Shown here piece after piece: positions 45,475-54,380 of a stretch of DNA of 64,000 nt. The translations under genes and the position numbers were made by a program. The stretch is from Mesorhizobium temperatum (lineage in GTDB: Bacteria > Pseudomonadota > Alphaproteobacteria > Rhizobiales > Rhizobiaceae). The notes under the pieces are model-generated. The model saw only the letters and a program-made list of their open reading frames with translations. It had not been told where the DNA came from and ran no database searches. The DNA lies in assembly GCF_002284575.1 (NCBI RefSeq), contig NZ_NPKJ01000057.1:66079-130078 (forward strand), written 5' to 3'. Each line of letters begins with the position of its first letter. Positions within the stretch are counted from its first letter, which is position 1.

Positions 45475-46860
45475 ATGGAAAGTAATTCACACGTAGCCGA
45501 CGATGATCCAGCCAGGCAGGGTGGCTTTGATAAGGTCGGTTCGATTGCGACGAACGTTGCAGAGGGCTTCACGATGGTTGCAGTCGGCGACCTCATTGTG
45601 TCGCGGTCACTGACCAAAGGCCATCATCCCGGCTTCAGCGACATCGTCGCGATCCTCCATGAGGCTGATGTCACGTTCGGCAACATGGAAACCAACATCT
45701 TCGATATCCGATCGTTCAAGGGAAGTCCGCAGGCCGAGTACGGCGGTGCATATCTTGCCAGCCCACCAGAGATCGGACCAGACCTGAAGGCGATGGGATT
45801 CAACATTGTCAGTCGCGCGAACAATCATACCCTTGACTGGGGCCTTGAAGGCATGCGCGAGACGAGCCGACTGCTCGATGAGAACGGTATCGTTCATGCA
45901 GGTGCAGGCGAGAATCTCGCACAAGCCGGCGCCGCCCGCTTTCTGGAGACCGCACGCGGTCGCGTGGCGTTGGTGTCATTTGCTGCAAGGTACACCCCTA
46001 TGTCTCGTGCGTGCGATCCCGCTGGGGAAGCGCCAGGCAGACCAGGACTCAACGCCCTTCGTTTAGCTGTTAGCATCGTGGTCTCGCCGGAGATGCTCGA
46101 GAGCTTGAAGCAGCTACGCAACGCGGTGCCCGCTCCGGATCCAAGCCGCCAGGATCCAAAACGCGTCGAATTCACTCCGGATCCCTACCATGGAGGTGTG
46201 ACATATGAAACGGGCGACAAGGTCGGTTACAGCTATGAGCCCAACCCGCGCGATGTCACCGACATTCTACGAAACATTCGCCGGGGTAAGCAGTTCTCCG
46301 ATTTCTGCATCGCAGCTAGCCATTGTCACCAGCCCGGGAATTGGAGCCAGGAGCCAGCTAACTACGAACAGTCGTTTGCGTATCAGCTCATCGATTCTGG
46401 AGCAGACGCATATGTCGGGCACGGACCGCATCAGTTGCGCGGCATCGAGATCTACAAGGGCCGGCCGATCTTTTATAGCTTGGGGAATTTCTTTTTGGAC
46501 GACCTGCGGTCGCCCGTGGGGGCTGACATGTTCGAGGTCTACGGTAAGGACCCACGAGTCGACACGGATGCCGAGGTGACAATCGCCTCAAACGGCGACT
46601 CGGTCGACACGCTCTTCTTCGAGAGCGTTGTCACCGTCAGCCGATTTGAGCAGAACCAGCTTGCTGAATTGCGGCTCTATCCGATCGAGCTCGGTTTCTC
46701 AAAGAGGTTTGCCAATCGGGGTGTCCCGCGGCTTGCTTCGGCGGCTCAGGGAAGAACTATTCTGGAGCGTCTTCAGAAGCTCTCGAAGCCATTTGGGACC
46801 GAAATTACCATCGACAACGGCGTTGGAGTGATCAGATTGCAGCCTATCTCGCCACAGTAA
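45475..46860 (+). CDS. CapA-family metallophosphatase-fold protein, copy 1
   Basis: A 461-residue protein of the CapA (poly-gamma-glutamate synthesis) family. The metal-site motifs are in order: AVGDLI, FGNMETN, RANNHTLDWG, CHQPGNW, GHGPHQLRGIE and YSLGNFF. There is no clear signal peptide, so it may be cytoplasmic. The ATG at 45475 lies six bases after GGAG; an ATG at 45463 is possible. CapA-family proteins are needed for peptide-like capsule polymers, but the class is broad. A close, frameshifted paralogue lies at 60120, so the two bracket the kinase/PLP/ATP-grasp operon. Confidence 0.8.
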   Translation: MESNSHVADDDPARQGGFDKVGSIATNVAEGFTMVAVGDLIVSRSLTKGHHPGFSDIVAILHEADVTFGNMETNIFDIRSFKGSPQAEYGGAYLASPPEIGPDLKAMGFNIVSRANNHTLDWGLEGMRETSRLLDENGIVHAGAGENLAQAGAARFLETARGRVALVSFAARYTPMSRACDPAGEAPGRPGLNALRLAVSIVVSPEMLESLKQLRNAVPAPDPSRQDPKRVEFTPDPYHGGVTYETGDKVGYSYEPNPRDVTDILRNIRRGKQFSDFCIAASHCHQPGNWSQEPANYEQSFAYQLIDSGADAYVGHGPHQLRGIEIYKGRPIFYSLGNFFLDDLRSPVGADMFEVYGKDPRVDTDAEVTIASNGDSVDTLFFESVVTVSRFEQNQLAELRLYPIELGFSKRFANRGVPRLASAAQGRTILERLQKLSKPFGTEITIDNGVGVIRLQPISPQ

Positions 46861-46953
46861 TCTGGTTCGGCTCGGAGTAATTGCCGCACGTTCGCGATCA
46901 ACGGGTTGAGAAAGCGGCAGGCACCGTATCCAAATGGTACATCGCGCTTCATC

Positions 46954-46975
46954 ACCTCCGTTGCGCAACGGAGGT
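46954..46975. repeat. Perfect 22-base palindrome downstream of capA copy 1
   Basis: Arms ACCTCCGTT and AACGGAGGT around GCGC form a fully symmetrical palindrome 94 bases after the capA stop. As RNA it would make a nine-pair stem with a four-base loop, but no U-tract follows, so it is not a typical terminator. The rest of 46861-47449 holds no gene I recognise. Confidence 0.5.
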
Positions 46976-47449
46976 GCCCATCGCGGCGGCTTGGGCGTGC
47001 GGCCAAACGGTTCGGATCAAGCAATCGATCCTGAACCACTGACCGGCAAATAATTGGGGTATCTGTTTTGTGAAACCTGACGTTCGCGTGACTGCCATGG
47101 AACATGGCAGCATGCGGCGCGTTGCGCCAGCGCTGAGCGTGCAGGAGTTGAGGGTCAGCCGGAACTGCGGGGTTGGAGCGGTACCTCGATATCCACGTTT
47201 TCGACTGTCACAACACCGGTGTGCGACGCACATACAAAGGGGAGAGTCGACTTAATATTGTCAAGGGCACTACGACGGTCTTGAAGAGGTCCTGCTCCAG
47301 ACCGCGCACCGCAATAAAGACGGCGAACAGTTGCGCATCGGTCTCTGTGCACCCGTGGGCCGGGAGTATCTGTTGATCGATAGATTTCGGATGAAATATT
47401 CGCAGCCGTCCGCTGCCGGCACCATGGTCGGTCCGGTGCTTTCGGCAAT

Positions 47450-47620
47450 GTTCCTTCGCCGGCCGACCACCCGCTCGCGATAGAGCGCATAAAGACCGGA
47501 GCCGACGACGATGGTGGCGCTGGCGATCATCGGCATGTCGGGCATGTCGCCGAAGACGATCAAGCCGAGCAGGATGGACCAGAGGAGCGCCGTATAGCGG
47601 AGTGGCGCGACGCTTTGAGG
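47450..47620 (-). pseudogene. DMT/EamA transporter C-terminal fragment
   Basis: On the minus strand the translation shows LIVFGDMPDMPMIASATIVVGSGLYALYRERVVG, the last two helices and end of an EamA-family permease. The rest of the gene is absent and the upstream edge joins an SDR fragment. Confidence 0.6.
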
Positions 47621-47654
47621 GTGTTGAGCGCTTCATCTTTGCGGAGGCCGAACT

Positions 47655-47740
47655 ACGGGCAAAATAGGCAATCTCCTTGCCGATGCCGCTCGCGGCTCCG
47701 GTGATCACCGCCACCTTGTCGAGAAGCCCGCCAGCGGCTC
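47655..47740 (-). pseudogene. Short-chain dehydrogenase N-terminal fragment
   Basis: LLDKVAVITGAASGIGKEIA on the minus strand is the NAD-binding start of an SDR, probably the 3-hydroxybutyrate dehydrogenase that often follows acetoacetate decarboxylase in rhizobia. Only about 25 codons remain. Confidence 0.55.
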
Positions 47741-47809
47741 CGTCGTCGCGCTGGTTCGATGGGATATCATTCTGAAGTTCATGAATTCTTCCTTTCCGAT
47801 AGCGAGGAT

Positions 47810-48549
47810 CGAGTTCCGCGAGGTAGTTGTGGACGACCGTCCCGAGCGCCAGCGTGAGATCTGCGACGAGATGTACGGCCGAGACCACTTCAAGCACCGG
47901 CAGTTCGGCGACGGGGGCAAGCGCATGCGACCAGAGGTTCAGGGCTGCCGGGCCGGTCCAGGCGCCCTTCAAATCAATGCCCTCCAGGTGATATGCCACG
48001 AGCTCACAGTGCGCGGCGTGCCGTCGATATGCGGGATGATTTTGAGGAGGAAGTTCGGTTCGGCGAGCGAGGCCTTCACGCTCGCAAGATCGGCGGCTCG
48101 GTGCTTGTAGCCCATGGTACCCGTCGCGACGCGCACAGGGCCGTAGTCCAGCGTGCCAACAAGGGTATCCGTCTCCGTTCGGAGCGTTGGGCTGGCGAGC
48201 TTCTTGGGAAAGCCCCACAATTCGCGTCCGCCGGCTATCGGCGGATGGTCATCGAGAAACATGCAGTGGGTGTAGCTGCCCCTGCGGCCAAGGAAGGCGA
48301 CATGGATGACCTGTCCGCCTTCCGTGTAGTCGCCGAAGCCCGTAGAGTCCGGGATGCGAATGAACTCGAATTTGACGAGAGGCTCGCACACCTCAAGCGG
48401 CTCCGGCACCAGGTCGCGGAGTTTCTGTGGATCGGTGCGATATGTGATGATCAGATACTCCCGGTCTCGGAAGCGATATGGGCCGGCCGGGTAGCCGGGC
48501 TGGTCAGCGGCATGGCGAAAGCTCTCGCCCGGACGGTGTCTTGGTGCAT
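47810..48549 (-). pseudogene. adc: Acetoacetate decarboxylase gene, frameshifted
   Basis: From ATG at 48549 the N-terminus (MHQDTVRARAFAMPLTSPA) loses frame after about 19 codons; the next frame gives RIPDSTGFGDYTEGGQVIHV, DDHPPIAGGRELWGFPKKLA and PNFLLKIIPHIDG; a last frame gives LKGAWTGPAALNLWSHALAPVAELPVLEVVS. The lysine of WGFPKKL is the Schiff-base residue region. Two frameshifts inactivate it. It would have turned acetoacetate into acetone and CO2. Confidence 0.75.
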
Positions 48550-48571
48550 GTCTGAATTTCCTTTGTGCTGA

Positions 48572-48785
48572 TCAAGCGGCGCTCAGATCCGTCTGCGTGA
48601 TGGCGGCGAGGCTCTGCTTGGCGCCTTCGTTCGGCCTCGAATAAGGATGCGTGCCGTAGATCGCGCGCAGCCCTTTGCGCTGGGCGATTGCCTTTGAGGT
48701 CGCGCTCATTGGCGATGATGCCGGACAAGATCTGGGCGCGGACGCGGTCGATCGCCTCCTGGCCGAAGAGCGGCTTGTTCACCGC
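48572..48785 (-). pseudogene. M16-family peptidase fragment
   Basis: On the minus strand FGQEAIDRVRAQILSGIIANERDLKG and, after a frameshift, LRAIYGTHPYSRPNEGAKQSLAAITQTDL match the middle of M16 (insulinase-like) peptidases of rhizobia. Both ends are missing. The stretch 48786-49160 shows no recognisable gene. Confidence 0.6.
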
Positions 48786-49162
48786 TCACGAAAAGTCTGC
48801 CGCGCAGCCACTCAGACCGAAGTTTCATCGATGGCTCCGGTTGTGGTCGCGGGACGAGAGGCAAGGTTCGAGGCAAAGTGATTTTGTTCCTCAGTTTGAG
48901 GGCGCTGCTTCCCGTCTGCCCTCGTTGTAGGAGAAGGTGGATCGGCGGGCAGCGCCGAGCCGGATGAGCAACCGTCTTCATGTTGCCAGGCCTTGGTCGA
49001 GCGTCATCTTTGGATGCGTCCTGGGAGACCCGCGGCGGCGGTATATTTCAGGAGGCGATCATGGGACGATTTCTCCTCATGACGGGGTTTGCGGACGAGC
49101 ACGCATGTACCAGGCCAAATGAGAGTTTCGTTTCGAGGCAAAGCGATAGATATTGGCTCAGC

Positions 49163-49688
49163 TACGTTGCGTATCCGACATTGTCGGACATCGGACAGCG
49201 TCGAACGCGAACCGCTTGCGAGTTGGGAGGATAAGCGTCGCACAGCATCACTCCCGCGATCTTGGCGATCGCGTACCACTGATTCGTCGGCTCGAGCGGC
49301 CCGGTCATCAGCGTGCTTTCCCAGATCGGTTGTGCCGCAAATTTGGGGTAAATGCAGGACCAGCCGAGCAGCATGAACTTCTCGACGCCCGCCTCGAATG
49401 CGGCCGTGATCGTAGAGAGATCGACAGTGAGATTGTCCTAGGAGGAAGTCGACCGGATCTTCGTTGTTGGCCGGGATTCCCCTGGGGGCCGGCAGCCATG
49501 AAAACCAGGTCTGGACGTTGTGCCCGGGCCTAGGCGGTCGTCACTGCGCGATCGGTCAGGTTGAGATCACGACTGTCCACCGTGAGGATCTTCAGCTCGA
49601 GCAAGCCGGACAGCCGGCGCACCGGTGCGGACCCACCAATGCCGCGGTTGCCGGCGACCCAAATGCGGTTGCCCTCTTGCGAAATCAT
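49163..49688 (-). pseudogene. nolK: nolK (GDP-fucose synthase) remnant
   Basis: Starting at ATG 49688, 13 bases after noeL, the translation gives RIWVAGNRGIGGSAPVRRL and LTVDSRDLNLTDRA, then a stop and several shifts with AQRPDLVFMAAG, TVDLSTITAAFEAGVEKFMLLG, SCIYPKFAAQPIWEST and GPLEPTNQWYAIAKIAG. This is the first half of GDP-4-keto-6-deoxymannose epimerase/reductase. It is disrupted and truncated, so fucose supply for the Nod factor must come from another copy or is lost. Confidence 0.78.
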
Positions 49689-49700
49689 TATCTTTCCACG

Positions 49701-50762
49701 TCAAGCGAGCGCGATTCCGTAGGCGCGGCAGTCCGCCTCGACCATTTCCGAGACGAGCTCATCGAAAGTGGTCTTGGGCTTCCAATCGAGCTTGGTGGCC
49801 GCCTTGGCGGCATCACCGATCAGCAGGTCAACCTCGGTCGGACGGAAATAACGTTTGTCTATTCGGATCAGCGCCTGGTTGCTCCTGCGTTCGCGGCCCA
49901 CTTCATCAACGCCTTCGCCTTCCCAGACGATCTCCTTCCCGACCCGCCTGAAGGCAGCCTCGACAAAGCTGCGGACCGAATGCGTCTCGCCGGTCGCGAG
50001 CACAAAATCGTCAGGCTCATGGTGCTGCAGGATGCGCCACATGCCCTCGACATAGTCGCGGGCCGAGCCCCAGTCGCGCTTTGCCTCCAGGTTGCCGAGA
50101 TAGAGGCAGTCCTGCTTGCCGGCCATAATCGCAGCTACTGCACGGGTCACCTTGCGCGTGATGAAAGTTTCGCCGCGCGTCGGCCCCTCGTGATTGAACA
50201 GTATCCCGTTACTTGCATAGAGCCCGTATGCCTCGCGGTAGTTCACGGTGATCCAGTAGGCGTAGAGCTTAGCCACTGCATAGGGCGAGCGTGGATAAAA
50301 CGGGGTAGTCTCCTTCTGCGGGGCATCCTGGACTAAACCGTAGAGTTCGGATGTGGAGGCCTGGTAAAACCGCGTTTTTTCCTCAAGGCGAAGAATGCGG
50401 ATCGCTTCCAGCAGCCGCAGCGTGCCGAGCGCATCGGCATTGGCGGTATATTCGGGGGTCTCGAATGAGACTTGCACATGGCTTTGCGCAGCCAGATTGT
50501 AGATTTCGTCGGGCTGCGTTTCCTGCAGGAGACGGATCAGGTTTGTCGCATCCGTCATGTCCCCGTAATGCAGGACCATGTCGGGATGGTCATCATGAGG
50601 ATCTTGATAGAGGTGGTCGATGCGCTGGGTATTCCCGATCAGCGAGGCTCGCCGCTTCAGGCCATGCACCATGTAGCCCTTCGAAAGCAGCAGTTCGGCA
50701 AGCAACGCGCCGTCCTGGCCGGTGATACCTGTAATGAATGCTGTACGCCGAGGTGAACTCAT
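49701..50762 (-). CDS. noeL: GDP-mannose 4,6-dehydratase NoeL (Gmd)
   Basis: A 353-residue SDR enzyme turning GDP-mannose into GDP-4-keto-6-deoxymannose, the first step to GDP-fucose used to decorate Nod factors. The NAD motif TGITGQDGALLAELL, catalytic Thr/Ser region QASTSELYGLV and Tyr-x3-Lys in SPYAVAKLYAYW, plus NHEGPTRGETFITRK, are intact. The ATG at 50762 is chosen over a frame opening at 50849. A nod box about 275 bases upstream and a nolK remnant directly downstream place it in a nod operon. No nodZ is seen. Confidence 0.88.
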   Translation of the reverse strand: MSSPRRTAFITGITGQDGALLAELLLSKGYMVHGLKRRASLIGNTQRIDHLYQDPHDDHPDMVLHYGDMTDATNLIRLLQETQPDEIYNLAAQSHVQVSFETPEYTANADALGTLRLLEAIRILRLEEKTRFYQASTSELYGLVQDAPQKETTPFYPRSPYAVAKLYAYWITVNYREAYGLYASNGILFNHEGPTRGETFITRKVTRAVAAIMAGKQDCLYLGNLEAKRDWGSARDYVEGMWRILQHHEPDDFVLATGETHSVRSFVEAAFRRVGKEIVWEGEGVDEVGRERRSNQALIRIDKRYFRPTEVDLLIGDAAKAATKLDWKPKTTFDELVSEMVEADCRAYGIALA

Positions 50763-51035
50763 TTCTGATATTTCCGTGAATGAAGCGTGTGGGCAGGAAT
50801 AGTCAACGGCGCGTAGGAAGACTAACTGCGCGCTACAATCGCGGTGCAATCAACGCTGTATGACCGTTTAGCTAGGGTCTGAGCTTGGGTGATGTTAAGA
50901 GTGTGCGGATTACATCGAGTGCGGTGTGCCCTCGGCATCAGACCCAGAAGGACTTCGCCTCCATCTTCCGCACGACGGGAGAAACCTCCTTGTAGGCGTC
51001 GCCTTCCGAAGCGGCGTCTTTTCATGTCCGTTACT

Positions 51036-51083
51036 CGTCGTAAAATCGATTGTTTCGATGCAATGCATCCACAAGACGGATGT
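51036..51083 (-). promoter_or_regulatory. Nod box upstream of noeL
   Basis: Read on the minus strand, the sequence has ATCC near the start, GTGGATG, then GCATCGAAACAATCGATTTTAC, in nod-box order and spacing. It ends ACG instead of the usual ACCAATC, so the last part is imperfect. It faces noeL and would bind NodD with a flavonoid inducer. Confidence 0.78.
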
Positions 51084-51218
51084 ATTCTTATCGATTAGAT
51101 GGAGAGTTCAGAGCCTTTGAACGCAGATCAGCTCAGCGAGATCCGTGCCGCGAGGAGATGGCAAGAGCCGTTTTCCGCGCCACAGTCCGCAAATACTGGG
51201 TGCTAGAGCGTTTCGCAT

Positions 51219-51410
51219 TTAGGTTGACTTGTAGCCTGCGCTTTCGATGTAGTTGTTGCATTCGTTTGGGTTGACGTCGTCAAGGGTGTTGGCGATGGCG
51301 TCGTGCACGGCCTCGACGCTTCGTTTAGCGGCCCGTCGCATGCAGTGCTTGAGCTTGGCGAACAGTTTCTCGATTGATGGTGTGGATGGCTCCTGCTCTC
51401 GGCGTCGCAT
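51219..51410 (-). mobile_element. IS630-family transposase C-terminal remnant
   Basis: The minus-strand frame ends IEKLFAKLKHCMRRAAKRSV and PNECNNYIESAGYKST, the C-terminus of IS630-type transposases including the Glu of the DDE triad region. The 5' part is missing. Confidence 0.7.
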
Positions 51411-51456
51411 TGCGCCATAGTCGGGCTGTCATTGTCCCGTTTGGAGGGAGCCATCC

Positions 51457-51745
51457 ATGTCAGAGCTTGCCACAGTCGGTATCGACCTCGCAAAGAGCGT
51501 CTTCCAGATTCATGGTGTAGACGAGAACGGTTGGGTTCTCGTGCGCCGCCAGCTTCGCCGCAGCCAGTTGCTCGCGTTTTTCCAGAAGCTTCCGCGATGC
51601 CTGATCGGCATGGAGGCTTGCGCAGGCTCTCACGACTGGGGACGCAGACTTCAGCAGATGGGACATGACGTCCGTCTGATGCCGCCGTCCTATGTGAAGC
51701 CATACGTAAAGCGTGGGAAGACGGATGCCGCTGTCAATGCCGCTC
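51457..51745 (+). mobile_element. IS110-family transposase N-terminal part
   Basis: ATG at 51457 after TTTGGAGGG. MSELATVGIDLAKSVFQIHG, GMEACAGSHDWGR and LMPPSYVKPYVKRGKTDAA are the DEDD domain of IS110 transposases. The frame runs into the end of an IS21-type element near 51745, which cut off the C-terminal half. Confidence 0.78.
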
Positions 51746-51791
51746 GAATTTTCCCCAAAAGTGCCGAAGTAAAATTCCCCAGTTTCGCCGC

Positions 51792-52664
51792 TCAGGGTAT
51801 CGCGGAGGGGTGTCCATTTTTCGGTGGCCGGCCGCGCGGCCGCGATGGTGGATTTAGTGTCGGCGGCGTGATGGAGGCTTTTGATCGCAGGTGTTCGGGC
51901 ATGAGCTCGGCGTGCTGGCGGAGCCGATAGCTCGATCCTTCGATCTGGACGACAACCGCGTGGTGAAGCAGGCGATCGAGAAGTGCGGTTGCGACGACAG
52001 GGTCGCCGAAGACCTCGCCCCATTCGGCAAAGCCGCGATTTGAAGTGAGGATCATGGCGCCCTTCTCATAGCGGGCGTTGACGAGTTGGAAGAACAGATT
52101 GCCGCCACCGTGGACGACGGGCAGGTAGCCGATCTCGTCGACGACGAGCAGAGCAGGCCGGCAGAAGAAGCGGATGCGTTCCTGCAGGCGGCCTTCGCGT
52201 TCGGCCCTTGCCAGCGCGGCGATGAGTTCGGCGAGCGTGCAGAAATAGACGCTCTTTCCGGCCTTCACGGCTTCGACGGCAAGGGCGATGGCCAGATGGC
52301 TCTTGCCTGTGCCGGGCGGCCCGAGGAGATGGACGACCTCGCAGCGGGCGACGAAGCCGAGTTGGGCAAGCGTGAAGATTCGATCGCGGTCGAGCGAGGG
52401 CTGGAAAGAGAAGTCGAAGCCGGCGAGCGTCTTGATCGTGGCCAGGCGCCCCATGCGCAGTGCCGTCTTGATCCGGCTGTTCTCGCGCAGGGTCAACTCT
52501 TCCGAGAGGAGGATGTCCATGGCTTCGAGGGCGGCGATCTCGCCTTGCTCGAGCCGGCGCACGATATGATCGAGCGCTTCGAGCGCCCGCGGCATCTTCA
52601 GGCCGACGAGGTCGTGGCGGATACGATCGATCGTGGATGGCGTGGTATCGAGCGCGTTCGTCAT
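51792..52664 (-). CDS. istB: IS21-family helper ATPase IstB
   Basis: A 290-residue AAA+ ATPase with Walker A GPPGTGKSHLAIAL and Walker B LLVVDEIGYLPV. IstB assists the IstA transposase in target choice. It looks full length, and its start overlaps istA by ATGA. Confidence 0.88.
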   Translation of the reverse strand: MTNALDTTPSTIDRIRHDLVGLKMPRALEALDHIVRRLEQGEIAALEAMDILLSEELTLRENSRIKTALRMGRLATIKTLAGFDFSFQPSLDRDRIFTLAQLGFVARCEVVHLLGPPGTGKSHLAIALAVEAVKAGKSVYFCTLAELIAALARAEREGRLQERIRFFCRPALLVVDEIGYLPVVHGGGNLFFQLVNARYEKGAMILTSNRGFAEWGEVFGDPVVATALLDRLLHHAVVVQIEGSSYRLRQHAELMPEHLRSKASITPPTLNPPSRPRGRPPKNGHPSAIP

Positions 52665-53659
52665 GGACGCCGCTCCTTCGCCATCACCCGGGCGACGGCA
52701 TCGTAGAAGGCCAACGGGCGCTGAGCGACCCTGTCACCGGAGCCGTGAAGGGTGACGTCGTCGTTCTTCGGTCTCTGTCGGCGCTTGTGGACTTGGATGT
52801 TGCGATGACCGGGCTCGACATGACGCTGATGCCGGTCTTCGAGAATGGGATGGGTGGCAATCAGCGCGCCGTCCTCGAAGATGCGCACCTCTTCGGCCAG
52901 CGTGTGCACCTCGACGACACGGCGCCTGGTGGCGTCGGGCACGCTGTAGAAATTGCCGCCGACGCTGACCATGCCCTCCCGGCTGATGCGTCGCTCGAGC
53001 TTCAGGACCGATCTGAACGGAGCCAATGGCAGCGGCCGCAGCGCTGCCCGCTCCTCGGCGAAAGCTTCGTTGACGACACGCCTTGTGGTGGCGTGAACTC
53101 TCGGGTTTGCGACCGTGTCCAGCCAGTGACGCAACTGGGCGTTCAGGTCTTCGAGATTGCGAAAGGACCGGGCCAGGAAGAAGTCCTCGCGAATGTAGCG
53201 GAACGGTCGCTCGACCTTGCCTTTCGTTTTGGCGCGATAAGGCCGACAGGCCTTGGGATGGAAACCATAGTGCCGGGCAAGATCGACGAGGGCACGGTTG
53301 TAGACGATGCCGCCGGCCTCACCTTCGCCGATCACAGCCGTCTTCATACGATCGTAAAGCACTTCGCGAGGAGCGCCGCCCAGCGCCTCGAAGGCGGCGG
53401 CATGACAACGTAGAAGCGTCGGTAGATCCTGGTGGACGACGAAGCGTGCCCAGATCAAGCGGCTGAAGCCGAGCACCAGAGAGAATAGCCAGACGATCCT
53501 CGGTGTCGTTGGTTCGTCGGTAAAGACGACATTGAACTGGGCGAAGTCGACCTGCGCCTGCTCGCCGGGCGGGGTCTCGAAGCGAACCTCGTAGCCCCGC
53601 TCCGCTGCCGCAGGACGGACGTCGCGCAGGAAGTCGGTGACGGTCGTGTATCCGCTCAC
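52661..53659 (-). pseudogene. istA: IS21-family transposase IstA, N-terminally truncated
   Basis: 332 residues with the DDE core (QAQVDFAQFNVVF, EVLYDRMKTAVIG, YRAKTKGKVERPFRYIREDFF) and the C-terminal beta-barrel. The N-terminal helix-turn-helix, about 150 residues in normal IstA, is missing, so the element is probably immobile. It ended up next to unknown sequence at about 53660. Confidence 0.8.
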
Positions 53660-54264
53660 TGCACTGCGAGGTTTGTGACGGAAAAGCTGGTTTCCTTCGG
53701 TATAATCGCATCGAAGCGCATTGGCTGAAACCGGTATCGTCGCATCGATTGAGGGGAAGCCGAAGTCGGTCCGCCGATCGGATTGAAAGCGTATATGGGC
53801 GCATTGCCGATGAATGAGGCGTCAAGCAGACCCTTGCCAGCCCTCTGAAACCTCAGATGAGATGGCATGCGGCTATAACGGCCACACGGCCATGCTGCTG
53901 GGTGCGCCGCCAATTCCTCGCGATACGCGAAAGTTCATGCGCTCGTTACCTTGATCTTGCTGCGGAAGGAGTGCTGGGCGGCCAAGGGAGGCTCCGGCAC
54001 GGATCGTGGACACCGTTTCGGCCCAGGCTGAGGAGTTGTTCGCCAAGCAATGGGGGCATGCAGTCTCCCCACATATCAGAGCACGCAAAGCGGGATCACT
54101 CCCTGCGCAAAATGGCGACGTCACAGCCACCGAAATTCGCTGAGACGCTCCATGCAACGCCGCCGGTAATCAAACGGTGCAACAGATTCTACAAGTAATT
54201 TCACAGAACCTTTGCGACCTAAAATCCCTAACAATGCTACGTTCACCCCACGTCTGAATCAGAC
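53660..54264. other. Region between IS21 remnant and the kinase operon
   Basis: About 600 bases with only short open frames that I could not assign on either strand. It probably holds recombined debris plus the leader of the operon starting at 54381. Confidence 0.35.
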
Positions 54265-54293
54265 ACCTAGCGCCCTAGGTACTTGAAAGTACC
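54265..54293. promoter_or_regulatory. Two overlapping inverted repeats before the kinase operon
   Basis: ACCTAG-CGCC-CTAGGT (54265-54280) and GGTACTT-GA-AAGTACC (54278-54293) are both perfect and share three bases. They lie 88 bases before the kinase ATG. They could be operators for a dimeric repressor or an RNA structure in the leader. No nod box or -24/-12 element was found here. Confidence 0.45.
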
Positions 54294-54380
54294 CCAACTG
54301 AAACGCGAGCCCTGTTCGGATGATCGGGTCTCGTCTCGTACCAGCAAATCCCACTTCGATGTACCTGACGGGGAAGTGAT

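Noticed and set aside
49464..50336. 290-residue plus-strand frame over noeL
   Set aside because: noeL on the minus strand has all SDR motifs; this is its antisense shadow.
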